Of a stretch of DNA of 62,617 nt, positions 15,377 to 24,887 are shown piece after piece. How positions within the stretch are numbered: the first letter of the stretch is position 1; each line of letters starts with the position of its first letter. The stretch is from Candidatus Neoruminococcus faecicola. GTDB lineage: Bacteria > Bacillota > Clostridia > Oscillospirales > Ruminococcaceae. The translations under genes and the position numbers were made by a program. The DNA lies in contig CAJFPC010000071.1 of assembly GCA_904398325.1 (NCBI GenBank), forward strand, positions 1-62,617, written 5' to 3'. Under the pieces are notes generated by a model that saw only the letters and a list, made by a program, of their open reading frames with translations, had not been told where the DNA came from and did no database searches.

Positions 15377-15405
15377 TTGAATCCCCAGTGGGGATAGGGT
15401 ATAAT
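15377..15405 (+). promoter_or_regulatory. sigma-A promoter of hprK with internal palindrome
   Basis: TTGAAT (15377-15382), 17-bp spacer, TATAAT (15400-15405). A perfect inverted repeat ATCCCC-AGT-GGGGAT (15381-15395) fills the spacer, a position where a bound regulator would block RNA polymerase. Confidence 0.78.
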
Positions 15406-15433
15406 AAATCCAAAGCGGATCGGACGGTTTTCG

Positions 15434-15472
15434 CGGCCGTTTCCCCGATGTCAGCAGGGGAAGATGCGGCCG
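15434..15472 (+). promoter_or_regulatory. stem-loop in the long hprK leader
   Basis: CGGCCG / CGGCCG (15434-15439 with 15467-15472) encloses TTCCCC / GGGGAA (15441-15446 with 15457-15462). The leader runs about 160 bases from the promoter to the ATG. No known riboswitch class was recognised. Confidence 0.4.
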
Positions 15473-15569
15473 GTTCTTTGGCGCGGGCAGCGCTGGGGAA
15501 GCCGTGGGAAAAGATAGACGCTGCGGCTTAGAGGTGTCCGCAGCGCTGTAAAGCGGGAGGAGGTCCTTT

Positions 15570-16550
15570 ATGCAGCCGTATTTTGTTACGCTGGAAAAAC
15601 TGATTAAAGAATATAAACTGGAAATACTCACCCTGCCAAAGGAGGCGGATGAGATCCGGGTGACCTCCTGGGATGTCAACCGGCCCGGCCTGCAGCTGAT
15701 GGGCTTTTTGGATTTCTTCGATCCGGACCGGATTCAGATCCTGGGCAAGACGGAGTTTTCCTACCTGCAGCGCTATTCCCACGAGGAGCGCATGGAAGCC
15801 TTTGAGAAATTCTTTCAGCTGCATCCGGTGGCGGTGGTCATCACCCGCGATCTGGAGGTGGAGCCCCGGGTCATCGAGCTGGCGGTGGAAAACGAGGTGG
15901 CGCTGCTGCGCACCCATGAGAACACGTCGGTGTTCTCTGCGGCGCTGGTCGCCACGCTGAATGTGGATCTGGCCCCCCGGGTGACCCGGCACGGCGTGCT
16001 GGTGGAGGTCTACGGCGAGGGCATCCTGCTTTTGGGCGAGAGCGGCGTGGGCAAAAGCGAGACGGCCATCGAGCTGGTCAAGCGCGGCCACCGGCTGATT
16101 GCCGACGACGCGGTGGAAATCCGCCGGGTGTCGGCCAAGACGCTGGTGGGCTCCTCGCCGGATAACATCCGCCACTTTTTGGAGCTGCGGGGCGTGGGCA
16201 TCATCAATGTGCGGCGCATTTTCGGTATTGGCGCCGTCAAGCCCACCGAGAAAATCGACATGATCATCCAGCTGGAACAGTGGGACAGCGAGAAAATGTA
16301 CGACCGCATGGGGCTGGAAAGCGAATATACCGACATTTTGGGCATCAAGGTGCCCTCGCTGGTGATCCCGGTCAAGCCGGGGCGCAATCTGGCGGTGATC
16401 ATCGAGGTGGCCTCGATGAACAACCGGCAGAAAAAGCTGGGCTATAATGCCGCCGAGGATCTTTTGGAGCGGCTGGGCATGGTCAACGATCTTGCTGCCC
16501 CTTCGGCGCCGGATCATGGGCCCGACCAGCACGACTGGGAGGATTATTGA
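15570..16550 (+). CDS. hprK: HPr kinase/phosphorylase
   Basis: A 326-residue bifunctional enzyme that phosphorylates HPr (or Crh) on Ser46 and reverses it, linking glycolytic flux to carbon catabolite repression. The C-terminal catalytic domain has the Walker A GESGVGKS (residues 156-163) and the signature RGVGIINVRRIFG (about 210-222) needed for phosphorylase activity. The acidic C-terminal tail is a little longer than usual. GGGAGGAGG precedes the ATG. It is the first gene of the hprK-murB-rapZ-whiA-dnaE-pfkA run, and its promoter spacer holds a palindrome. Confidence 0.95.
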   Translation: MQPYFVTLEKLIKEYKLEILTLPKEADEIRVTSWDVNRPGLQLMGFLDFFDPDRIQILGKTEFSYLQRYSHEERMEAFEKFFQLHPVAVVITRDLEVEPRVIELAVENEVALLRTHENTSVFSAALVATLNVDLAPRVTRHGVLVEVYGEGILLLGESGVGKSETAIELVKRGHRLIADDAVEIRRVSAKTLVGSSPDNIRHFLELRGVGIINVRRIFGIGAVKPTEKIDMIIQLEQWDSEKMYDRMGLESEYTDILGIKVPSLVIPVKPGRNLAVIIEVASMNNRQKKLGYNAAEDLLERLGMVNDLAAPSAPDHGPDQHDWEDY

Positions 16551-16627
16551 TTCATATTCCCGCCGGGCAGGCGGTATATTATCCTGTGTGCGGGTGCCGG
16601 CAAGGCGCCCCAAAAGGAGGATCGCTT

Positions 16628-17539
16628 ATGACAGACCGCAGCCGTTTTGAAGAGGAGGCCCGGCGGGCGGGGCTTGCCTGGCGCGCTCAGGAGCCGATGA
16701 AGGATCATACCAGCTTTGCAGTCGGCGGCCCGGCGGAGTATTTCTTTCAGCTTGCCCGGCAGGAGCAGATCCAGCGGCTGCTGCAGCTCTGCCAGGCCTG
16801 CGGGATGCCCTATGCCGTCATCGGCCGGGGCTCCAACCTACTGGTCAGCGACCGTGGGGTGCAGGGTGTGGTGCTCTGCATTTACGATCCGCAGGCGCAG
16901 CCGGTGCTCCTCGGCGAGGGGGCCGTGCAGGCCCCGGCGGCCATGCCCTTGGGCACCCTTTGCCGCTGGGCGGCATCGCAGGGCCTGTCGGGGCTGGAGT
17001 TTGCCTGCGGCATCCCCGGCACGGTGGGCGGCGCGGTCTTTATGAATGCCGGCGCCTACGGCGGGGAGATGAAGGATATCCTGGCCGGCGCGCGGCATCT
17101 CTATGAGGGCCGGGTGGAGCATCTTTCAGCCGGGCAGATGGGCCTGGGCTATCGCTCCAGTGCGTACCAGGGGATGGAGGGCTGCTGCATCCTGGAGGCG
17201 CAGCTGGCCTTAAGGCCGGGCGAGCCTGCTGAAATCCGCGGGCGCATGGAGGAGCTTTTGCGCCGCCGCCGGGAAAAACAGCCTCTGGAACTGCCCAGCG
17301 CCGGCAGCACCTTCCAGCGGCCGCAGGGCGGCTATGCGGCCCAGATGATCGAGGAATGCGGCCTGAAGGGCCTTTCCTTCGGGGGCGCGCAGGTCAGCGG
17401 GAAGCACGCGGGCTTTGTGGTCAATACCGGCGGGGCGACGGCGGAGGATATCCTGCGGCTCATCCAGCGGGTACAGGATGAGGTGTACCGGCAGAAGGGA
17501 GTCCGGCTCAAGCCGGAGGTCAAATTCCTGGGATTTTGA
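16628..17539 (+). CDS. murB: UDP-N-acetylenolpyruvoylglucosamine reductase
   Basis: FAD enzyme that reduces UDP-GlcNAc-enolpyruvate to UDP-MurNAc, the second committed step of peptidoglycan precursor synthesis. It has 303 residues, type II (B. subtilis-like) length. Motifs: HTSFAVGGPAEYF, GRGSNLLVSD (FAD), ACGIPGTVGGAVFMNAGAYGG and LPSAGSTFQRP, whose Ser is the proton donor. The upstream open frame to 16547 is ignored because AAAAGGAGGA at 16612-16621 fits the ATG at 16628. It sits between hprK and rapZ as in many Clostridia. Confidence 0.95.
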   Translation: MTDRSRFEEEARRAGLAWRAQEPMKDHTSFAVGGPAEYFFQLARQEQIQRLLQLCQACGMPYAVIGRGSNLLVSDRGVQGVVLCIYDPQAQPVLLGEGAVQAPAAMPLGTLCRWAASQGLSGLEFACGIPGTVGGAVFMNAGAYGGEMKDILAGARHLYEGRVEHLSAGQMGLGYRSSAYQGMEGCCILEAQLALRPGEPAEIRGRMEELLRRRREKQPLELPSAGSTFQRPQGGYAAQMIEECGLKGLSFGGAQVSGKHAGFVVNTGGATAEDILRLIQRVQDEVYRQKGVRLKPEVKFLGF

Positions 17540-17556
17540 AAAGGCGGCGGTGAGTG

Positions 17557-18417
17557 ATGGATTTTCTGATTGTGACCGGCATGTCGGGGGCGGGCAAATC
17601 CACAGCGGTGGAGGTGCTGGAGGATATCGGCTATTATTGCATCGACAACATCCCTCCTATGCTCATTCCTAAGTTTCTGGAGCTTTGCCTGCACTCCTCC
17701 CACCGGCTGGATAAGCTAGCGATGGTGGTGGATGTGCGGGGCCGGGAGCTGTTTGCAGGGCTGACGGAATCGCTGGCCTCCCTCAACCGGCAGCGCATCG
17801 GGTACCGCATCCTGTTTCTGGATGCCGCCGACGAGGTGCTGCAGCTGCGCTTTAAAGAGACGCGCCGCAAGCACCCCATGCTGGGCGGTCAGGTTGGGGA
17901 GCTTTCCCAGGCCATAGAGAAGGAGCGTGGTCTGCTGGGCCAGCTGCGGCAGGCGGCGGATTATTACATCGACACCAGCAAATTGAGCGTCGCCCAGCTG
18001 CGGGAGCAGATCTCGGATATCTTCCTGCGGGATAAGGCGGACGGGATGCTCATCACCTGCATGTCCTTCGGGTTTAAATACGGCCTGCCCAGCGATGCGG
18101 ACACGGTTTTTGACGTGCGCTGCCTGCCCAACCCCTTTTATCTGCCCGAGCTGCGGGAAAAGACAGGGCTGGACGACGAGGTCTACAACTACGTGATGGA
18201 CTCGCCGGTCTCGCAGGAATTTGCGCAGAAAATCTCCGCCATGATGGATTTTTTAATCCCCCATTACCAGGCGGAGGGCAAGAGCCAGCTGGTCATCGCG
18301 GTGGGCTGCACCGGCGGCAAGCACCGGTCGGTGACCTTTGCCCGGTACCTGTATGACCATCTGAAAAGCCGCGGCAACAATGTGGTCATCGCCCACCGCG
18401 ACCTGCAGAAACATTGA
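17557..18417 (+). CDS. rapZ: RapZ/YvcJ-family nucleotide-binding protein
   Basis: A 286-residue P-loop protein (RNase adapter RapZ in E. coli; YvcJ in Bacillus). Walker A GMSGAGKST is at residues 7-15; the C-terminal domain carries ITCMSFGFKYG and GCTGGKHRSV, the substrate-sensing part. In Firmicutes the gene travels with whiA and a YvcK gene, though no yvcK is seen here. The start could be GTG at 17554 or ATG at 17557; the ATG is chosen. Translation likely couples to whiA 12 bases downstream. Confidence 0.93.
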   Translation: MDFLIVTGMSGAGKSTAVEVLEDIGYYCIDNIPPMLIPKFLELCLHSSHRLDKLAMVVDVRGRELFAGLTESLASLNRQRIGYRILFLDAADEVLQLRFKETRRKHPMLGGQVGELSQAIEKERGLLGQLRQAADYYIDTSKLSVAQLREQISDIFLRDKADGMLITCMSFGFKYGLPSDADTVFDVRCLPNPFYLPELREKTGLDDEVYNYVMDSPVSQEFAQKISAMMDFLIPHYQAEGKSQLVIAVGCTGGKHRSVTFARYLYDHLKSRGNNVVIAHRDLQKH

Positions 18418-18429
18418 CGGAGAGATGCT

Positions 18430-19356
18430 ATGTCCTTTGCCTATGAACTGAAAAAAGAGATCGCACAACATCGGCCCAATCTGGTGCACCACAAGGCGGC
18501 ACTGGCTTATGGGCTGATTCGTTTTGCAAAGTATTACAGCGCCGACCATGTGGCCCTGCACACCGAGCACCGCTTTGTGGCACGGCTTTACAGCACGGTG
18601 ATCGCAGACCTGATCCAGCTGCACTACAGCATTACCACCCAGGAAAAGCTGGCGGGGGAAAGCCAGTATGTCTATGTGGTCCGGGTGGACAGTGCCGGCG
18701 ACCGCGCCCGGCTGCTGGAATATTTCGGCGCGCCGCAGGCGGGGCTGAACGCCGAATTTTTTGCCGGCGAGGGGGATTTCGGCGCCTTTATCGCCGGGGC
18801 CTATCTGGCCTGCGGCGCTTTCAGCGACCCCAACAAGGGATATCATCTGGAATTTTCCCTGACGGACAGCGCCCTGGCGGAGCAGCTTGCCCAGGTGCTG
18901 GCAGAGCGCGGCCTTGCGCCCAAGCTCAGCCGCCGCCGGGGCAAAACCGTCCTTTATTATAAGGAAAGCGAGCAGATCGAGGAGCTTTTGGCCCTTATGG
19001 GCGCCAGCCGCTCCACCATGGAACTGATGGAGGTCAAGATCGTCAAAGAGCTGCGCAACAAGGTCAACCGGGTCACCAACTGCGAAACAGCCAACATCAC
19101 CAAGACGGTGGCCGCCTCCTTGGCGCAGGTGGAGGATATCCGCTATATTTTTTCCCACGGAGGGGCGCAGCAGCTGCCGGAGGACCTGCTCCGCGTGGCA
19201 CAGCTGCGGCTGGACAACCCGGAGTATTCCCTGCGGGAACTGGGTGAGGCACTGGGCGGGGAGGTTTCCCGTTCCAGCGTCAACCGGCGGCTGGCCAAGC
19301 TGGCCAAAATCGCCCGGCATATGAGAGAGGAAAGGGGGGAAGAGCTGGATGGCTGA
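18430..19356 (+). CDS. whiA: WhiA-family DNA-binding protein
   Basis: A 308-residue protein with an N-terminal LAGLIDADG-like domain lacking endonuclease activity (GAYLACGAFSDPNKGYHLEF, about residues 120-138) and a C-terminal helix-turn-helix (SLRELGEALGGEVSRSSVN, about residues 268-286). WhiA controls sporulation septation in Streptomyces and affects division and metabolism in Bacillus. It follows rapZ and overlaps dnaE by 8 bases. Confidence 0.94.
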   Translation: MSFAYELKKEIAQHRPNLVHHKAALAYGLIRFAKYYSADHVALHTEHRFVARLYSTVIADLIQLHYSITTQEKLAGESQYVYVVRVDSAGDRARLLEYFGAPQAGLNAEFFAGEGDFGAFIAGAYLACGAFSDPNKGYHLEFSLTDSALAEQLAQVLAERGLAPKLSRRRGKTVLYYKESEQIEELLALMGASRSTMELMEVKIVKELRNKVNRVTNCETANITKTVAASLAQVEDIRYIFSHGGAQQLPEDLLRVAQLRLDNPEYSLRELGEALGGEVSRSSVNRRLAKLAKIARHMREERGEELDG

Positions 19357-22300
19357 TTTCGTCCATCTGCATCTGCACACCCAATACAGCCTGCTGGATG
19401 GCGCCTGCCGCATCGACGAATTGATGGAGCATCTCCACTCCATCGGCCAGCATGCGGCGGCTATTACCGACCACGGCGTCATGTACGGCGTGGTGGATTT
19501 TTATAAAAAGGCCAAGGCGGCGGGGATCCATCCCATCATCGGCTGCGAGGTCTATGTGGCCACCCGCACCCGCCTGGATAAGGAATACCGGGTGGATACC
19601 TCCCCCTATCACCTGATTCTGCTGTGCGAGAACCAGCAGGGCTATCAGAATTTGATCAAGCTGGTCTCTCTGGCTTTCACCGAGGGGTTTTATTTTAAGC
19701 CTCGGGTGGATTTTGAGCTGCTGGAGCAGTATCACGAGGGGCTGATCTGTCTTTCCGCCTGTCTGGCGGGGGAAATCCCCCGGGCGCTGCGGGCGGGGGA
19801 TTATGATAAGGCGCTGGAGGCCGGCAGGCGGTACCGCGACCTGTTCGGCCGGGAGAATTATTTCATCGAGCTGCAGGACCACGGCATCGCCGAGCAGCAG
19901 GCCATCCTGCCGGATCTGGTGCGCCTGGCGGGGGATCTGGGCGTGGGCCTGGTGGCCACCAACGACTGCCACTATATCAAAAAAGAGGACAGCCGCACCC
20001 AGGATATCCTGGTGTGCATCCAGACCAACCATACGATTTATGAGGAAAAGGACCTGGAATTCCAGACCCAGGAATTTTATGTCAAAACCGCCGAGGAGAT
20101 GGAGGCCCTCTTCGGCCAGTATCCCGGCGCGTTGGAAAACACGGTGAAAATCGCTCAGCGCTGCCAGGTGGAATTTGAGTTCGGCCACACCAAGCTGCCG
20201 CTGTTTGTCGCCCCGAACGGGGAGGATAACAAGGCCTACTTCCGGCGCATGTGCTATGAGGGGCTGCGCCGCCGCTACGGTGAGCACCCCTCCCAGGAGG
20301 TGCGCGACCGGCTGGAGTATGAGCTGGGCGTGGTGGAAAAAATGGGCTATGTGGATTATTACCTCATTGTCCACGATTTTATCCGCTACGCCAAAAGCCA
20401 GGATATCCCGGTGGGCCCGGGCAGAGGCTCCGGCGCCGGCAGCATCGCCGCCTACTGCATCGGCATCACCGGCATCGACCCTATGAAATACCAGCTGCTT
20501 TTTGAACGGTTCCTCAATCCGGAACGGGTCAGCATGCCGGATTTTGACATTGATTTCTGCTACGAGCGCCGGGGCGAGGTGATCGACTATGTCATCCGCA
20601 AGTACGGCGCCGACCATGTGGCGCAGATCATCACCTTCGGCACCATGGCGGCCCGGCTTGTCATCCGGGATGTGGGCCGCGCTATGGGGCTGGGCTATCA
20701 GAATGTGGATGCCATCGCCAAAATGGTGCCTGCGGAGCTGAACATCACCCTGGATAAGGCCCTGGCGGAATCCGCCGACCTGCGGGCCGCCTATGAAGGG
20801 GACCCCCGGGTGAAGGACTTGATCGACACCTCCCGCCGGCTGGAGGGGATGCCGCGTCATGCCTCCACCCATGCGGCCGGGGTGGTCATCACCCGGGAGC
20901 CGGTGGACCATTATGTGCCCCTGGCTAAAAACGACGAGGCGGTGGTCACCCAGTTCACCATGACCACGCTGGAGGAGCTGGGCCTCTTAAAAATGGATTT
21001 TCTCGGCCTGCGCAACCTGACGGTGATCCACGACGCAGTACAGATGATCCGCCGGTATGAGCCGGATTTCGACATCGAGAAGATCGACCGGCAGGACCGG
21101 GCCGTGTTTGAGATGCTTTCTGCCGGGCAGTCCAACGCTGTGTTCCAGTTCGAGTCGGCGGGGATGCGAAGCGTCCTCTCCCAGCTGAAGCCGGAGAGCA
21201 TTGAGGATCTCATCGCTGTGCTGTCGCTGTACCGTCCCGGCCCGATGGAATCCATCCCCAAATACATCCGCAACCGCCACAACCCTAGCCTGGTGACCTA
21301 CCGCCATCCGCTGCTGGAGAGTATCCTCAAGGTCACCTACGGCTGCATCGTCTATCAGGAGCAGGTCATGCAGATCTGCCAGAAGCTGGCGGGCTACTCC
21401 TACGGCCGGGCGGATTTGGTGCGGCGGGCCATGTCCAAGAAAAAGGCCGACGTCATGGAGCATGAGCGCCGTAACTTTATCTACGGCGCCAAGCGGGAGG
21501 ACGGCACGGTGGAATGCTGCGGCTGCATCGCCAACGGGGTGGATGAGGCCACAGCCAACGCCATTTTTGACGAGATGAGCTCCTTTGCCTCCTATGCCTT
21601 CAATAAATCCCATGCGGCGGCCTATGCCTTTGTGGCCTATGAGACCGCCTATCTGAAATGCCATTATCCCCGGGAATATATGGCGGCCCTGCTCACCAGC
21701 GTGCTGGAAAACACCGACAAGGTTATCGACTACATCGGCGAATGTGAAAAGCTGGGCATCCGGGTGCTGCCGCCGGATATCAACCGCAGCGGCATCAGCT
21801 TCACCGTCGTGGGGGAGGATATCCGTTTCGGCCTGCTGGCGGTGAAAAATGTGGGCCGCAGCTTTTTGGATGCCCTCCTGGCGGAGCGGGAAAGCGGCGG
21901 CGCGTTTGTCAGCTTTCAGGATTTCTGCCGGCGTATGTACGGCAAGGAGCTCAACAAGCGCTGTCTGGAGAGTTTGATCCGCAGCGGCGCCATGGATTGC
22001 CTGGATGCCAACCGCCGCCAGATGCTGCTGGGGTATGAGGCGATTCTCGCCGGGCTGGAGCAGGAGCGCCGCAGCACCCTGGCCGGGCAGCTGAGCTTTT
22101 TTGACCTGGCCGAGGGGGAGGCGCCAAGGGATGAGCCTTTACCCTACGCGGAGGAATTCGACACCCCGCAGCTGCTGGCCATGGAGAAGGAAGTGACCGG
22201 CCTCTATCTGAGCGGTCACCCCCTGCGGGATTATGCCAAGCTGCATCAGCAGCTGAAAGCGGATACCATTGCCGCCCTCACCGACGGGGAGCATCACGAC

Positions 22301-22819
22301 AGCGTGCGCGCCAGGCTGCTGGCAGTGGTTTCGGGCAGGAAAAACAAGCTGACCAAAAATGGCGACACCATGGCCTATCTCACCCTGGAGGACCTGACCG
22401 GCTCCATGGAAGGGGTGGTCTTTTCCAGCGTGCTGCGGCAGTTTGGCCCGCTGGCGCAGGAGGGGAGCATCGTGCTGGTGGAGGGCCGGGTGGACTTCCG
22501 GGAGGACCGGGACCCGGTGATGCGCTGCGAGCGCTTTACCGCCGCTGCAGAGATTAAACCCGGTGAAGCCGCTTCGCAGAAGGCAAAGAAATCCCAGGCG
22601 CCTGCGGGGCTGTATCTTCTGGTGCCGGGCGAAAACACCGAGGAATACCGCCAGGTGCTGCGCCTGGTGGAGGAAAACCGCGGCGCCAAACCGCTGATTA
22701 TCAAGTTTTCCGATACTGACAAGGCAAGGCGCTTTACAGAAGTGGGCGTGAAAATCACACCGCACTTTTTGCAGCAGCTGCGCCAGCTGTTGGGGGATCA
22801 GCAGGTGGCGGACCGTTAA
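19349..22819 (+). CDS. dnaE: DNA polymerase III alpha subunit (DnaE)
   Basis: A 1156-residue C-family replicative polymerase. The PHP domain (FVHLHLHTQYSLLDG; AITDHGVMYG) is followed by the palm, with catalytic aspartates in MPDFDIDFCYERRGEV (about residues 395-410), then thumb and fingers, a helix-hairpin-helix region, and an OB domain near the C-terminus (about residues 990-1065). There is no inserted exonuclease domain, so it is DnaE rather than PolC. The 8-base overlap with whiA implies coupled translation. The PHP metal-binding His/Asp residues look largely kept. Confidence 0.96.
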   Translation: MADFVHLHLHTQYSLLDGACRIDELMEHLHSIGQHAAAITDHGVMYGVVDFYKKAKAAGIHPIIGCEVYVATRTRLDKEYRVDTSPYHLILLCENQQGYQNLIKLVSLAFTEGFYFKPRVDFELLEQYHEGLICLSACLAGEIPRALRAGDYDKALEAGRRYRDLFGRENYFIELQDHGIAEQQAILPDLVRLAGDLGVGLVATNDCHYIKKEDSRTQDILVCIQTNHTIYEEKDLEFQTQEFYVKTAEEMEALFGQYPGALENTVKIAQRCQVEFEFGHTKLPLFVAPNGEDNKAYFRRMCYEGLRRRYGEHPSQEVRDRLEYELGVVEKMGYVDYYLIVHDFIRYAKSQDIPVGPGRGSGAGSIAAYCIGITGIDPMKYQLLFERFLNPERVSMPDFDIDFCYERRGEVIDYVIRKYGADHVAQIITFGTMAARLVIRDVGRAMGLGYQNVDAIAKMVPAELNITLDKALAESADLRAAYEGDPRVKDLIDTSRRLEGMPRHASTHAAGVVITREPVDHYVPLAKNDEAVVTQFTMTTLEELGLLKMDFLGLRNLTVIHDAVQMIRRYEPDFDIEKIDRQDRAVFEMLSAGQSNAVFQFESAGMRSVLSQLKPESIEDLIAVLSLYRPGPMESIPKYIRNRHNPSLVTYRHPLLESILKVTYGCIVYQEQVMQICQKLAGYSYGRADLVRRAMSKKKADVMEHERRNFIYGAKREDGTVECCGCIANGVDEATANAIFDEMSSFASYAFNKSHAAAYAFVAYETAYLKCHYPREYMAALLTSVLENTDKVIDYIGECEKLGIRVLPPDINRSGISFTVVGEDIRFGLLAVKNVGRSFLDALLAERESGGAFVSFQDFCRRMYGKELNKRCLESLIRSGAMDCLDANRRQMLLGYEAILAGLEQERRSTLAGQLSFFDLAEGEAPRDEPLPYAEEFDTPQLLAMEKEVTGLYLSGHPLRDYAKLHQQLKADTIAALTDGEHHDSVRARLLAVVSGRKNKLTKNGDTMAYLTLEDLTGSMEGVVFSSVLRQFGPLAQEGSIVLVEGRVDFREDRDPVMRCERFTAAAEIKPGEAASQKAKKSQAPAGLYLLVPGENTEEYRQVLRLVEENRGAKPLIIKFSDTDKARRFTEVGVKITPHFLQQLRQLLGDQQVADR

Positions 22820-22843
22820 GGCAGGAGAAAGAGGAGTGACAAT

Positions 22844-23821
22844 ATGGAACATCTGAAGGTGAATACCATCGGCGTGCTGACCAGCGGCGGCGATTCCCCC
22901 GGCATGAACGCGGCGGTCCGGGCGGTGGTGCGCACGGCGCTGGGGGAGAATATGCGGGTGTACGGCATCCGGTTCGGCTATGCCGGCCTATTGGAAAACG
23001 ACATGGTGGAAATGAATATGAAGAGCGTTTCCGACTGCCTGCAGCGGGGCGGCACCATCCTGTACACGGCGCGCTCCAAGGAATTCGCCGCGCCGGAAGG
23101 GGTGGAAAAAGCCGCCCGCATCCTGCGACAGGCAGAGATCGACGGGCTGGTGGTCATCGGCGGGGACGGCTCCTTCCGCGGCGCCCGGGATCTGACGGCA
23201 GCGGGAATCCCCTGCATCGGCATCCCCGGCACCATCGACAACGATATCGCCTGCAGCGACTATACCATCGGCTTTGATACGGCGGTCAATACCGTGATTG
23301 AGAGCGTGGATAAGCTGCGGGATACCTCCAAGTCCCATCATCGCTGCTCGGTGGTGGAGGTGATGGGCCGCAATGCAGGCTACATCGCCATTCATGCCGG
23401 CATCGCCTGCGGCGCTATCGCCGCTCTGGTGCCGGAGGTGCCCTTCGATATCGACCGTGACGTCTGCGACCGCATCAAAAAAACGCTGCATCTGGGCCGC
23501 AGCCATTTCATCGTCATGGTTTCCGAGGGGGTGGGCAACACCGAGGAGATTGCCAGGTACATCAAGGCTCAGACCGGTGTGGATACCCGCGCCACCATCC
23601 TGGGGCATGTGCAGCGGGGCGGCAGCCCCACCGGCCGGGACCGCATCATCGCCAGCCGCATGGGCTATTATGCGGTCAAGCTGCTGCGCAGCGGTTTTGG
23701 CGGGCGGGTGGTGGCCATCCGGGAGGATAACATCGTGGATTATGACATCGATGAGGCGCTTTCCTTCCACAAGGATATGGACCGGGAGCTTTACCACCTG
23801 GTCGGCACCATTTCCATCTGA
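22844..23821 (+). CDS. pfkA: ATP-dependent 6-phosphofructokinase
   Basis: Phosphorylates fructose 6-phosphate in glycolysis. The 325-residue length matches bacterial allosteric PfkA. GVLTSGGDSPGMNAAVR at the N-terminus binds ATP; GGDGSFRGA and PGTIDNDIACSDYTIGFDTA hold the catalytic Asp and Mg site; the Gly in GGDGS favours ATP over pyrophosphate. Clustering with hprK in one direction links glycolytic commitment with catabolite control. A strong bidirectional terminator follows. Confidence 0.96.
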   Translation: MEHLKVNTIGVLTSGGDSPGMNAAVRAVVRTALGENMRVYGIRFGYAGLLENDMVEMNMKSVSDCLQRGGTILYTARSKEFAAPEGVEKAARILRQAEIDGLVVIGGDGSFRGARDLTAAGIPCIGIPGTIDNDIACSDYTIGFDTAVNTVIESVDKLRDTSKSHHRCSVVEVMGRNAGYIAIHAGIACGAIAALVPEVPFDIDRDVCDRIKKTLHLGRSHFIVMVSEGVGNTEEIARYIKAQTGVDTRATILGHVQRGGSPTGRDRIIASRMGYYAVKLLRSGFGGRVVAIREDNIVDYDIDEALSFHKDMDRELYHLVGTISI

Positions 23822-23846
23822 AGCCCGGGGCTGTCCGGAAGACAGG

Positions 23847-23882
23847 CAAAAAAAGAGAGAGGGGAACGCCCTCTCTTTTTTA
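23847..23882. terminator. bidirectional terminator between pfkA and the AEC transporter gene
   Basis: GAGAGGG / CCCTCTC flanked by A and T tracts, loop GAACG; works for both convergent units. Confidence 0.88.
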
Positions 23883-23915
23883 TTTTCTTGTTTTTTATCA
23901 GGCGGCACAAAGCCT

Positions 23916-24863
23916 TTATACCAGGCCCAGCTGCCGCAGCAGGAATACCCCGATAAAGGTGGTAAACAGGCAGAAGAAGGTGGTGGAAAGCACAATCTCC
24001 CCCGAGAGCTCGCCATCGCAGCCGAAGCCCTGCGCCATGGTGTAGCAGGAGACTGCCGATGGGGTGGCAAAGACGATGAAGATAGCGCCGATCTCCATCC
24101 CCCGGAATCCCATCAGGTAGCCCAGCGTCACCATGACGGCGGGCAGCAGCACCAGCTTGACCAGGTTGGCGGTAAAGAGGGGTTTTACATCCCGCCTGAG
24201 GCTTTCAAAGGAGAGCATCCCGCCCAGCATGATCAGCGCCGTCGGGGTGGCGATGGAGCTCAGATCCGAGACCGCCTTGTAGATTAATCCGGGAACCGGG
24301 ATGGAAAAGGCGCTGAAGATCCCGCCCAGTGCCGCGGCGATGATCAGGGGGTTTTTGATAATGCTCAGCGCCATGCCGGCCGGGGAGATTTTATGCTCCT
24401 TGCTGCCGGAAAAATAGATCAGCACGATGGTGGAAAACACGTTGTAGGTGGGCACCGTCACGGCCATCATCATGGCGACGGGGGCAATGTTTTCCGCGCC
24501 GAACATATTGACTGCGATGGGCATGCCCATGAGCAGAAAGTTGCTGCGCACCGACGCCTGCACCAGCGCGCCCACCCGGCCGCGGTCCTTAAAAAACAGC
24601 GGGTACACCACCGAGAAAAACAGCATGGCCAGAATGATGCCAAAAAAGACGAACAGCACCAGGCTGATGTTATCCTGCAGGTTGATGTTGGAGGTGTAGA
24701 TGCTGTCAAACAGGATGCAGGGGAAGCAGACATAAAACCCGAACCGGTTGGTGACGTCCAGCCAGTGGCTGTCAATGATGCCGATGTGCCGGATGAACGC
24801 GCCGATTGCCACGATTAGAAAGATCGGCGCCACTACATTAAATGCATAGGAGAAGCTTTCCAA
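23916..24863 (-). CDS. AEC-family transporter
   Basis: A 315-residue membrane protein with about ten hydrophobic spans, matching the auxin efflux carrier family (bacterial members move malate, malonate and other small carboxylates). Recognisable parts are the N-terminal NVVAPIFLIVAIGAFIR and the pore-region repeats with conserved Pro/Asn (MGMPIAVNMFG; FATPSAVSCYTMA). The start is TTG at 24863, with GAGG about 10 bases upstream. It lies 24 bases after a 2-hydroxyacid dehydrogenase gene, so a hydroxy- or oxo-acid is a likely substrate. Confidence 0.85.
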   Translation of the reverse strand: MESFSYAFNVVAPIFLIVAIGAFIRHIGIIDSHWLDVTNRFGFYVCFPCILFDSIYTSNINLQDNISLVLFVFFGIILAMLFFSVVYPLFFKDRGRVGALVQASVRSNFLLMGMPIAVNMFGAENIAPVAMMMAVTVPTYNVFSTIVLIYFSGSKEHKISPAGMALSIIKNPLIIAAALGGIFSAFSIPVPGLIYKAVSDLSSIATPTALIMLGGMLSFESLRRDVKPLFTANLVKLVLLPAVMVTLGYLMGFRGMEIGAIFIVFATPSAVSCYTMAQGFGCDGELSGEIVLSTTFFCLFTTFIGVFLLRQLGLV

Positions 24864-24887
24864 CGAAACACATCCTCTATCGTATCC

